A DNA stretch of 40,217 nt from Gemella sp. GH3 (GTDB lineage: Bacteria; Bacillota; Bacilli; Staphylococcales; Gemellaceae), in contig NZ_JACBYC010000099.1 in NCBI RefSeq assembly GCF_013415425.1, positions 1 to 40,217 of the forward strand. The letters are read 5' to 3'. Positions 1 to 7,474 of this stretch are shown piece after piece (within the stretch, counting starts at the first letter, position 1; each line of letters starts with the position of its first letter). A model generated the notes under the pieces. The model was given only the letters and a program-made list of their open reading frames with translations, was not told where the DNA came from and searched no databases. A program made the position numbers and the translations under genes.

Positions 1-438
1 TCATTATTTTTATTATCTATAGTTATGCTTGTAGGATGTTCTAATTCAGAACAAAGTAAAACATATGTTTCAAATCCTAATCCTTCAACTAGCATTGAGA
101 TAACTATTTACTACAAAGATGACGAAGTAACAAAACAAACTGCTCATAATGAAATAAATTTATCTTCATTCCCTGAAGAACAAAAAGAATTTATGAAAAA
201 GCAAATGGAGCAAGCTTCTGCTTCTTATCAAGGAATTGAAGGTGTAACTCAAAAGGTTGAATATAAAGACGATAAAATTATAGAAGACGTATCAGTTGAC
301 TATTCTAAAGCAAGTCTTAAAGATTTAAGAGCTAAGAAAATAGTTGGTGCTGGTTTCTCAGGAGATGAAAATGCTACGAAAGTTAGCTTCAAGCAAACTT
401 CTGAAATGCTAATTAAGAACAACTTTAAAGAAAAATAA
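1..438 (+). CDS. DUF1307-type lipoprotein, 5' end outside the window
   Basis: The reading frame is open from base 1, so the true start lies upstream; 145 residues are visible. The first residues are hydrophobic and run into a lipobox (L-V-G-C-S, Cys at codon 13), so the protein should be lipid-anchored on the outer face of the membrane. The rest is a soluble domain rich in Lys, Glu and Asp. The overall look (short lipoprotein, YYKDD, EGVTQKVEYKDDKI stretch) matches the YehR/DUF1307 lipoproteins of Firmicutes, whose function is unknown. The gene ends at an intrinsic terminator directly downstream, so it is the last gene of its transcript. The lipoprotein call is firm; the family call comes from recognition and is less certain. 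Confidence 0.75.
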   Translation, partial: SLFLLSIVMLVGCSNSEQSKTYVSNPNPSTSIEITIYYKDDEVTKQTAHNEINLSSFPEEQKEFMKKQMEQASASYQGIEGVTQKVEYKDDKIIEDVSVDYSKASLKDLRAKKIVGAGFSGDENATKVSFKQTSEMLIKNNFKEK

Positions 439-450
439 TAAATAATAATT

Positions 451-489
451 AATAAAAACAACAAAAATATATTTTTTGTTGTTTTTATT
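451..489 (+). terminator. Rho-independent terminator after the lipoprotein gene
   Basis: Perfect 17-bp inverted repeat (451-467 with 473-489, loop TATAT) made of A-rich then T-rich arms, 12 bases after the stop codon. The stem is AT-rich with two central G/C pairs and a T-rich 3' arm. It separates the lipoprotein gene from the deformylase promoter, which starts only 8 bases later. Confidence 0.7.
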
Positions 490-496
490 AATTTGG

Positions 497-525
497 TTGA
501 ACTATTTGTGACTATATATTACAAT
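497..525 (+). promoter_or_regulatory. Sigma-A promoter of peptide deformylase gene
   Basis: TTGAAC (497-502), a 17-base spacer and TACAAT (520-525). It lies between the upstream terminator and the AAGGAG ribosome site at 540-545. This position rules out any start codon at 493 and supports the TTG start at 553. Confidence 0.65.
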
Positions 526-552
526 AAAATAAAAAGATTAAGGAGAATAAAT

Positions 553-1107
553 TTGATAACAAAAAAAAATATTATTATTGATCCACATAATACCCTTAGA
601 AAAAGAGCTGAAGAAGTATCAACTCCTATTTCTGAGGACGATAAAAAAATATTAAAACAACTTTTAGAATATGTAATAGCATCACAAGATGATGAACTTT
701 GTGAAAAATATGATTTAAAACCAGGTATAGGACTTGCAGCACCTCAAATAAACGTCGCAAAACGTATGATTGCTGTTCATATCCCAGATGAAGAAAATCC
801 AGAAAATACAGTATCATATTCTTTATACAACCCTAAAATAATGTCACACTCTACTACAAAATGCTATTTAGAAAGTGGTGAAGGTTGTTTATCAGTAGAT
901 AAAGAAATAAAAGGATATGTTCCTCGTTATTCAAAAATAAAAGTCGTAGGTTTTAATGAGAATGACGAAAAAATCACACTAAATCTTAAAGGTTTACCTG
1001 CAATATGTTTTCAACATGAAATAGATCATTTAAATGGAATATTATTCTATGATCATATTAACAAAGAAAATCCTTTTGATGTTCCAGAAGATTATGAAAA
1101 ATTGTAA
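553..1107 (+). CDS. def: Peptide deformylase, type 2
   Basis: Removes the N-formyl group from nascent proteins at the ribosome exit; a metal-dependent cytoplasmic enzyme. All three signature motifs are present in the 184-residue product: GIGLAAPQ (about 58-65), EGCLS (110-114, with the metal-binding Cys112) and HEIDH (155-159, two metal-binding His and the catalytic Glu). The insert around residues 45-55 and the length are those of the type 2 (Bacillus/Staphylococcus) class. A longer frame starts at 493, but that would lie inside the promoter. The TTG at 553 has AAGGAG 7 bases upstream and gives the usual N-terminus. The gene is alone on its transcript, between its own promoter and a terminator. 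Confidence 0.95.
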   Translation: MITKKNIIIDPHNTLRKRAEEVSTPISEDDKKILKQLLEYVIASQDDELCEKYDLKPGIGLAAPQINVAKRMIAVHIPDEENPENTVSYSLYNPKIMSHSTTKCYLESGEGCLSVDKEIKGYVPRYSKIKVVGFNENDEKITLNLKGLPAICFQHEIDHLNGILFYDHINKENPFDVPEDYEKL

Positions 1108-1113
1108 ATTAAT

Positions 1114-1154
1114 AAAAAATAATACTTGGTATTTTTTACCAAGTATTATTTTTT
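1114..1154. terminator. Bidirectional terminator between def and the ABC exporter genes
   Basis: Perfect inverted repeat with 18-bp arms (1114-1131 and 1137-1154, five-T loop), core AATACTTGGTA. A-run on one side and T-run on the other let it work on both strands. It sits between two convergent genes. Confidence 0.85.
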
Positions 1155-1166
1155 ATTATTAAATTG

Positions 1167-2936
1167 TTACATCATACCCGTTTGTAATCTATACATTTTA
1201 TAATACATTCCTTTTTTCTCTAATAGCTCTTCGTGTGTTCCACTTTCTACAATTTCCCCTTTATTAAGAACATATATGCAATTAGCATCCTGTATAGTAG
1301 ACAATCTATGAGCTATAGCTATGGTAGTTCGACCTTTTCTCATTTTTCTAAGAGAATTTTGAATTAATTCTTCTGTCTCTGAATCTATATTAGCTGTAGC
1401 CTCATCTAAAATTAATATTTTAGGTTTATGAGCTATAGTCCTAGCAAAAGCTATGAGTTGTCGTTGACCTGATGAAAATGTTGATCCTCTTTCTGTAACT
1501 TTATGTTTGTAAGAATTATCCAATTTACTAATAAAACTATCAGCATCAACAAATTTAGCCGCTTCAACAACTTCTTCTGAGGTTATATTATTAGAAAAAA
1601 GTCTTATATTATCTTCTATATTACCGTGATATAAAAATGGATCTTGCAATACCAAACCGATATTATTAAATAATTCTGCTCTACTATAATCCTTTATATT
1701 AACATTATCTATAAATATATCCCCCCTGTCAAATTCGTAAAATCTCATAAAAAGATTTATTATAGAAGACTTTCCAGATCCCGTATGTCCTACAAAAGCT
1801 ATAGTTTCACCTTTATTAACTTTAAAACTAATATTTTTTAGAACGTCTACCTCTCCATTATAACTAAACGAAACATTTTTAAACTCTATGTTCCCTTCTT
1901 TTATAATTGAATTTTTGTCTAACTGTATTGGTTCATAATCTTTTTCGTCAATAAGTTTAAATATTCTTTCTGCTGAAACTACCGAAGTTTGCAAAGTAGA
2001 AAAACTTTGAGTCAAATCTATCATAGGATTAAAAAATCTATTTATATACTGAATCAAAGCATACATAGTACCTGCTGTAAGACCCAATACTTCTCCACGC
2101 AAGCCAAAATACATAAGTAACATTATATACGCTATCATCTTCAGTAAAGCTAATGCCGGTCTTAGAAGTAAACTATCTACACGTAAATATTTTAAATATA
2201 ACGTATAATACTCTTTATTAGTTTTCTCAAAATCCTCAATAATTCTATCCTCTTGCCTGAAAGATTGAATAATACTCATACCTTCTATACTTTCGGCTAA
2301 CTTTGAATTAATAGAACTTAGTTTACTTCTCATCCCTCCTACCGCTTTTACAGATAGTTTCCTATAATAATACATAAAGATAAATATTATAGGAAGTAAA
2401 GATAGAGTTAGAAATCCTACCGTAACATCTAATATAAAAATAGAATATAAACTAACTAATATTAAAAATGTTCCAGAAATAAAATTACTAAAAACTAAAC
2501 TAAACATATTACTAATACTTTCCGTATCATTAGTTAGCCTTGAGACAATACTCCCAGATGATGTGTTATCAAAATATTTCATTCCTAATTTTTGAACATT
2601 TCTAAAAGATTCATTCCTTAAATCCTTTATCACTCCGTAAGATAGTTTTGCAAAACTAATTCCTCCTACATAATAGAAAATAGCTTCTAATAAAAATAAT
2701 AAGTAATATACTATAACCGTAAAAATTACGATATTACGATTAAAATTATTGTTGCCAATATAGTTATCTATAAATTCTTTAGCTACTTGAGGAATTAGGG
2801 CTCTTACTATCGTATTAAAAAACAAAAATATTAAAGCTGTAATTAATAATATTTTGTATTTATTAGTATACTTAATTAATCTTTTAAATATTTTCCATTG
2901 CTCTTTTGCTGTTGGTGTATTATTTTTTTCTACCAT
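1167..2936 (-). CDS. ABC exporter half-transporter, BmrD/YheH-like subunit
   Basis: Second half of a heterodimeric ABC exporter: an N-terminal six-helix membrane domain (about residues 25-320) and a C-terminal nucleotide-binding domain. Visible motifs are Walker A GHTGSGKSS, a Q-loop, a changed signature FSSGQRQ in place of LSGGQ, and Walker B ILILDEATANID with the catalytic Glu. In the BmrCD/LmrCD-type pairs, a subunit with a catalytic Glu and an odd signature partners one with LSGGQ and Asp, exactly as seen with the neighbouring gene. A GTG at 2948 overlaps the upstream stop, but GAGGGG at 2948-2953 fits the ATG at 2936 better, giving 589 residues. Probable role is multidrug or lipid-like substrate efflux; the substrate cannot be read from sequence. 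Confidence 0.9.
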   Translation of the reverse strand: MVEKNNTPTAKEQWKIFKRLIKYTNKYKILLITALIFLFFNTIVRALIPQVAKEFIDNYIGNNNFNRNIVIFTVIVYYLLFLLEAIFYYVGGISFAKLSYGVIKDLRNESFRNVQKLGMKYFDNTSSGSIVSRLTNDTESISNMFSLVFSNFISGTFLILVSLYSIFILDVTVGFLTLSLLPIIFIFMYYYRKLSVKAVGGMRSKLSSINSKLAESIEGMSIIQSFRQEDRIIEDFEKTNKEYYTLYLKYLRVDSLLLRPALALLKMIAYIMLLMYFGLRGEVLGLTAGTMYALIQYINRFFNPMIDLTQSFSTLQTSVVSAERIFKLIDEKDYEPIQLDKNSIIKEGNIEFKNVSFSYNGEVDVLKNISFKVNKGETIAFVGHTGSGKSSIINLFMRFYEFDRGDIFIDNVNIKDYSRAELFNNIGLVLQDPFLYHGNIEDNIRLFSNNITSEEVVEAAKFVDADSFISKLDNSYKHKVTERGSTFSSGQRQLIAFARTIAHKPKILILDEATANIDSETEELIQNSLRKMRKGRTTIAIAHRLSTIQDANCIYVLNKGEIVESGTHEELLEKKGMYYKMYRLQTGMM

Positions 2937-2944
2937 ATTATCAA

Positions 2945-4681
2945 TCACCCCTCAAAACTACTCTCTATTTGTTGTTTGTTATAAGTATCTGCATACCAAC
3001 CTGCATTCTCTATTAGTTCATCATGAGTTCCTCTTTCTACAATAGTACCATCTTTCATAACTATAATTAAATCTGCATGAACTACTGCACTTAATCTATG
3101 TGCTGTTATAATCGTAGTTTTATCTTTGCGTATTTCTCTTAAATTGTTTAATATAATATCTTCTGTTTTAGCATCTACTGCACTCAAAGAATCATCTAAA
3201 ATTAATATTTCAGATTCATTAATCAGAGCTCTACTAATCGATAATCTTTGCTTTTGACCACCAGAAAGAGATACACCTCTTTCTCCTATTATAGTATCAA
3301 ATTCATTAGGCATTTCATTAATATCATCATAAACACAACTTAGTTTCGCTGCATTTATTATTTGCTCATTACTACTATTAGGATTAGAAAATGCTATATT
3401 GTTTTTTATAGTTGTAGAAAATAGTATTTGATCTTGCGGTACATAACTTATTAAACCACGCAAATCTTTTAGTAAATATTCTTTTATATTATTAGTATTT
3501 AATAAAATCTCTCCATTTTCTAAGTCTCTTTCTCTAAGCAATAATTTTAATAATGTAGTTTTTCCTGATCCTGTAGGACCTACAATACCTAGAGTTTTTC
3601 CTTTACCTATTTCAAACTTAATATCTTGAAGTGTAGTAGAATTATCATAAGAAAAGTTTTTTATATTATAAACTATCTTTCCATTATTAATAGTTGTTAT
3701 TGGTGTACTTGATTCTACTATATCTGATTTTTCAGACAAAATATTTTCTATACGTTCATATGAAGCATTACCTCTTTGAATAACATTAAATAAATATCCC
3801 ATAGCAAGAAGAGGCCAAATTAGCATATCCAAATATGTAATAAAAGTAACCAAAGATCCTATTGTAATATCGTTAGAATATACTAGATACCCTCCAAATA
3901 CTAACGATATAACGTAACATATTCCTATAAATATAATAATAGTAGGATCAAATAACAAATCTAATTTCATTGTTTTCATATTCTTTTTATAAGAATTATT
4001 ATTTGTTTCTCTAAATTTATTGTATGCTTCATCACCGTAATTAAAAGATTTTGTTACTCTAACTCCTGCTATACTTTCTTGAACATTATTATTTAATTCG
4101 GAAAATGCTGCTTGTGACTCCTTAAAACTATTATGCAACTTTTTACCTAATCTATTAATACAAAAAACCATAAAAGGTAGCGGAATTAATACAGCTAAAG
4201 TTAACTTCCAAGAAATTGTAAAAAACATGGTAATTAATGTTACTAAAGCTGTTATTGTTGCATCAACAGCAGACATTACTCCTGCTCCCGCAGTTTGACC
4301 TACTGCATTTATATCATTAGTCGCATGTGCCATTAAATCCCCTGTACGATATTTTTGATAAAAAGAAGGTGGCATTTTAGTAAAATGTTCAAATAAATTA
4401 TAACGTAATATTCTTTGTAGTCTATTTGCTGCTCCAAACAAGTTAACTCTCCAAATATAACGTAAAATGTACATAGATATTGAAGCTACTAACAAAACAA
4501 GTACATTAACTAATAAATCACTATTAGTCAATTGTTTTTCTGTAACACTATCTATTACCGTACCTATAATTTTTGGTGGAATCAAATTTAAAATACTAAC
4601 TAATATTAGAGATAATATCGCTGTTATATAAGCCTTTTTTTCTTTCTTCAAAAACCAGCTTAACTTCTTTATTAAATACAT
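2945..4681 (-). CDS. ABC exporter half-transporter, BmrC/YheI-like subunit
   Basis: First half of the heterodimeric exporter, 578 residues. The membrane domain covers about residues 15-310. The nucleotide-binding domain has Walker A GPTGSGKT (about 368-375), canonical LSGGQKQR (about 472) and Walker B ILILDDSLSAVDAKTE. The residue after the Walker B Asp is Asp, not Glu, which marks the degenerate ATP site typical of BmrC/YheI. An ATG 18 bases further upstream (4699) lies above the ribosome site; AAGGAGG at 4688-4694 serves the ATG at 4681 with a 6-base spacer. The stop lies 8 bases before the partner's start, so the two are co-transcribed from the promoter at 4714-4742. Confidence 0.9.
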   Translation of the reverse strand: MYLIKKLSWFLKKEKKAYITAILSLILVSILNLIPPKIIGTVIDSVTEKQLTNSDLLVNVLVLLVASISMYILRYIWRVNLFGAANRLQRILRYNLFEHFTKMPPSFYQKYRTGDLMAHATNDINAVGQTAGAGVMSAVDATITALVTLITMFFTISWKLTLAVLIPLPFMVFCINRLGKKLHNSFKESQAAFSELNNNVQESIAGVRVTKSFNYGDEAYNKFRETNNNSYKKNMKTMKLDLLFDPTIIIFIGICYVISLVFGGYLVYSNDITIGSLVTFITYLDMLIWPLLAMGYLFNVIQRGNASYERIENILSEKSDIVESSTPITTINNGKIVYNIKNFSYDNSTTLQDIKFEIGKGKTLGIVGPTGSGKTTLLKLLLRERDLENGEILLNTNNIKEYLLKDLRGLISYVPQDQILFSTTIKNNIAFSNPNSSNEQIINAAKLSCVYDDINEMPNEFDTIIGERGVSLSGGQKQRLSISRALINESEILILDDSLSAVDAKTEDIILNNLREIRKDKTTIITAHRLSAVVHADLIIVMKDGTIVERGTHDELIENAGWYADTYNKQQIESSFEG

Positions 4682-4713
4682 ACTAGACCTCCTTCTCAAA
4701 TATATTAAATATA

Positions 4714-4742
4714 ATTATAACATAGTTAATATATATTGTTAA
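4714..4742 (-). promoter_or_regulatory. Promoter of the ABC exporter operon
   Basis: On the minus strand: TTAACA (4737-4742), a 17-base spacer ending in TGT, and TATAAT (4714-4719). The -10 box has the extended TGn element. It lies about 33 bases upstream of the bmrC-like start. Confidence 0.7.
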
Positions 4743-4766
4743 AATTTATTTGAAATCTTTAAAAAA

Positions 4767-4795
4767 TTGTACTTTTCATAAAATTATGATAACAT
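4767..4795 (+). promoter_or_regulatory. Probable promoter of the HAD phosphatase gene
   Basis: TTGTAC (4767-4772), 17 bases, TAACAT (4790-4795), diverging from the exporter promoter. The -10 box is only moderate. Confidence 0.45.
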
Positions 4796-4831
4796 TATTC
4801 AAAATGCATTTGAAAGGAGATGATGTTATTA

Positions 4832-5566
4832 ATGACAAATCAAAAAATAGCAGCGTTTTTTGATATAGATGGAACTTTATACAGAGATTCATTGATGACT
4901 GAACATTTCAAAAAACTTATACGTTATGAAATATTAGACGAAAAAATTTGGATAAATGATATTAGACATCTTTATAATAGTTGGGATAAAAGAGAAGATG
5001 ATTACGATAATTACCTTTTTAAACTATCTACAAGATATCAAGAAGCTATAAAAGGTCTAACAAAAGATGAATTAGATTTTGTTGCAAAAAAAGTTATTCA
5101 ATTAAAATCAGATAGAGTATACAAATATACTAGAAATATTATAAAAGAACATAAAGAGAAAAATCATTTAGTATTTTTCATTTCTGGAAGTCCCGATTTT
5201 CTAGTTGAAAAAATGGGAGAAAAACATGGAGTGTTTCTAAGTGTAGGTAGTACATACATAATGGAAAATGATAAATTTACTGGGGAAGTAATTCCTATGT
5301 GGGATTCAGAAAGTAAAAATAAAATGATTGATAAATTGGTACTAAAATATAATATAGATTTAGAAAAATCTTTTGCCTACGGAGATACTCAAGGTGATTA
5401 TAGAATGCTTAGCAAAGTTGGTAATCCTGTTGCAATAAACCCTAGTAAAGAACTACTAGATAACATCAAAAATAACAGCGAATTATCTAACAAAGTTAAT
5501 ATAATTATCGAACGAAAAGATGTAATTTATAACCTATCGCCCGATGTAAAAACAATTAAAGTATAA
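4832..5566 (+). CDS. HAD superfamily IB phosphatase (SerB-like fold)
   Basis: Cytoplasmic Mg-dependent phosphohydrolase of the HAD-IB group, 244 residues. Motif I is DIDGTLY (nucleophile Asp11, acid/base Asp13), motif II is the Ser in FISGSP, and motif III/IV is GDTQGDYRML with the metal-binding Asp pair. This group includes phosphoserine-phosphatase-like enzymes and lipid-phosphate phosphatases; the substrate is not predictable here. The product could begin at ATG 4820 or 4823, but these lie inside the extended ribosome site AAAGGAGATGAT (4814-4825); ATG 4832 is correctly spaced. The ClC-type gene follows 42 bases later on the same strand with its own ribosome site and no terminator between, so the two are probably co-transcribed. 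Confidence 0.85.
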   Translation: MTNQKIAAFFDIDGTLYRDSLMTEHFKKLIRYEILDEKIWINDIRHLYNSWDKREDDYDNYLFKLSTRYQEAIKGLTKDELDFVAKKVIQLKSDRVYKYTRNIIKEHKEKNHLVFFISGSPDFLVEKMGEKHGVFLSVGSTYIMENDKFTGEVIPMWDSESKNKMIDKLVLKYNIDLEKSFAYGDTQGDYRMLSKVGNPVAINPSKELLDNIKNNSELSNKVNIIIERKDVIYNLSPDVKTIKV

Positions 5567-5608
5567 AATTTATTAATATTACAATTTAATCATTTATTAG
5601 GAGAAAAA

Positions 5609-6823
5609 ATGAAATATAAACAATTAAATATTTTATTAATAAGTATTATGTATAGTTCAATAATAGGATTATTTGCATTCCTATTTCTTAGAGTAGAAGC
5701 TACTTTAACACATTTTCTTTGGTACACTCTAAAAGATAAAATTAACACATATAATATACTATATAACTTCGTATTGATTTTTATAGGCACTATCTTTTTA
5801 CTTTTTATTAAAAAACGTTATGGTGACGTCCCTCAAAATCATCACGAAGTAGATAATAATTTCAAAAATAATGGTAGTATCGGAAATTATAACATAATAC
5901 AAAATACAATTTCGGCATTGGTAGTCTTAGTTGTTGGTGCTGGAGTAGGACCAGAAGCTACTTTAATGGGAATTTTATACGGAATGTCAATTTGGCAAGC
6001 TGATAAAGCACGCTATATTTTTCAAAATTATGAAAATTTTATAGATATTAATTTAAACAGAAAATTAGAAATATTGTTTCACCCTACAAAATATCTAAAT
6101 TCCAAAACAACACAAAATACATTAAAGAGAGAAAAATTACTAAGTGTACTGTTGATAATAAATGGAATTATTATATATTTACTCCTTAGCAATCTAGTAA
6201 ATGCTCCTGGATTTATAACTAAAATAGGAAATATAGATAATGTTATAAAAACTATCCCCTATGCTTTACCTATAGTTCCTGTCGTTATAATTACAGGATT
6301 TCTATATACAGTAGTAAATAAACAAATAGAAAAATTTATAAACTCTTCTTATACAATTAATCAAAAAATTATACTTGGAGGAATAGTAATATTTTTAATA
6401 GCAACTTTTGCCCATAATTTACTATTCTCTGGACAGCATACTATGAATTTAGTTGTTGATATGGCATTACAATTAAGTGCTATATTTTTATTTTTATCAG
6501 CAATTATTAAATTATTATTTCTATCGATTTGTCTAAATACCGGATGGAAAGGTGGAGATATTTTTCCATTAATGTTCTCTGCATTTTTACAAGGATATGC
6601 GTGGTCAGTTATTTTCCCAGAAGCTAACTCAACTGTTATGATATCAATAATAGCAACTACTTTTTTAATAACTGTTAGTAAACAAGACATAGTAGCATTA
6701 ATTGTAATATCACTATTCTTTCCTATAAATGCACTACCTGTTATTATTGTCTTCGGAGGATTAGCTATCACAATTAAGAGATTTGTAAAAACTAAAATAA
6801 AAAATTTCCTAATTTATAATTGA
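5609..6823 (+). CDS. ClC-family chloride channel or antiporter-like membrane protein
   Basis: A 404-residue polytopic membrane protein with about ten hydrophobic segments. A GVGPEATLMG loop near residues 113-121 matches the GxxGPEA variant of the ClC selectivity motif. A second conserved element, GWKGGDIFP, fits the ClC GxGGxFxP motif in the second half. The gating-glutamate motif of the classic type (GREGP) is absent, so transport mode (channel or H+ exchange) and ion cannot be assigned. AGGAG lies 5 bases before the ATG. The stop codon overlaps the -35 box of the next gene's promoter. Family call is fairly secure; the function is inferred. Confidence 0.75.
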   Translation: MKYKQLNILLISIMYSSIIGLFAFLFLRVEATLTHFLWYTLKDKINTYNILYNFVLIFIGTIFLLFIKKRYGDVPQNHHEVDNNFKNNGSIGNYNIIQNTISALVVLVVGAGVGPEATLMGILYGMSIWQADKARYIFQNYENFIDINLNRKLEILFHPTKYLNSKTTQNTLKREKLLSVLLIINGIIIYLLLSNLVNAPGFITKIGNIDNVIKTIPYALPIVPVVIITGFLYTVVNKQIEKFINSSYTINQKIILGGIVIFLIATFAHNLLFSGQHTMNLVVDMALQLSAIFLFLSAIIKLLFLSICLNTGWKGGDIFPLMFSAFLQGYAWSVIFPEANSTVMISIIATTFLITVSKQDIVALIVISLFFPINALPVIIVFGGLAITIKRFVKTKIKNFLIYN

Positions 6824-6848
6824 CTTAAATTTTTAAATTTGTTATAAT
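6820..6848 (+). promoter_or_regulatory. Strong sigma-A promoter of the HdeD-like gene
   Basis: TTGACT (6820-6825), 17-base spacer, TATAAT (6843-6848), also with a TGT just before the -10. The -35 box includes the TGA stop of the preceding gene. Confidence 0.85.
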
Positions 6849-6879
6849 TTATTGAAATTTTATGAAAAGAGGTTTATTT

Positions 6880-7395
6880 ATGAAACAATCAGAAAAATGG
6901 CTTTATATTATTGCTGGTATTTTACAAATTATATTAGCAATATATTTAATAGTAAATCCTACTGTGAACTTATTAAGCCTTAGTTGGATGTTATCATTTG
7001 GTATTCTTGTTGGAGGTATATCAGAAATTATTTCTTATTTAAATTTTAAAAAAGAAAATCGTGATAATTGGCTATTATTTTCTGGAATAATTGGTATTAT
7101 AGTAGGAATTTCTTTATTATCAGGTTCATTTATTACTTTACCACTTGTAGTTCCTAAAATAATAGGAATTTGGCTAATTGTGTATGGAATTATTCGTTTA
7201 GTTCGTGCATTTAAGATTAGAAGTAAACTACCTAATTTAAGTAATTTACTTATATGGACTGGCATTCTAAGCTCTTTACTAGGGATTTGTGTATTTTTTA
7301 ATCCATTAGCAGCTAGCCTTACTATAGCTTATATTATTGCTATATCTTTCTTATATCAAGGTGTAGTATTATTTATGGACGCAATAAGAAAATAA
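6880..7395 (+). CDS. HdeD-like membrane protein (DUF308)
   Basis: A 171-residue protein with six hydrophobic segments arranged as repeated helix pairs, as in the DUF308/HdeD family. Members are small integral membrane proteins; HdeD in E. coli is linked to acid resistance at high cell density, but the role in Firmicutes is not known. An in-frame ATG at 6862 is only 14 bases after the -10 box and has no ribosome site. The ATG at 6880 is preceded by AAGAGG and is preferred. Single-gene transcript between its own promoter and a terminator. Confidence 0.8.
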   Translation: MKQSEKWLYIIAGILQIILAIYLIVNPTVNLLSLSWMLSFGILVGGISEIISYLNFKKENRDNWLLFSGIIGIIVGISLLSGSFITLPLVVPKIIGIWLIVYGIIRLVRAFKIRSKLPNLSNLLIWTGILSSLLGICVFFNPLAASLTIAYIIAISFLYQGVVLFMDAIRK

Positions 7396-7400
7396 AATTT

Positions 7401-7432
7401 AAAAGATAGTTACATAATTGTAACTATCTTTT
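7401..7432. terminator. Bidirectional terminator between hdeD-like gene and ppdK
   Basis: Perfect 14-bp stem, arm AAAAGATAGTTACA (7401-7414) with 7419-7432, loop TAAT. T-rich on both strands and placed between convergent genes. Confidence 0.85.
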
Positions 7433-7474
7433 TTATAATAAATTTTTTACAATACTTTGAAAGTTAACTAAAAA

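Noticed and set aside
493-552. Upstream extension of the deformylase frame to 493
   Set aside because: These codons overlap the TTGAAC/TACAAT promoter and would have no ribosome site; the TTG at 553 has AAGGAG and gives the family N-terminus.
6361-6771. Long antisense frame inside the ClC-like gene
   Set aside because: Shadow of an AT-rich membrane-protein gene; no ribosome site, no recognisable product.
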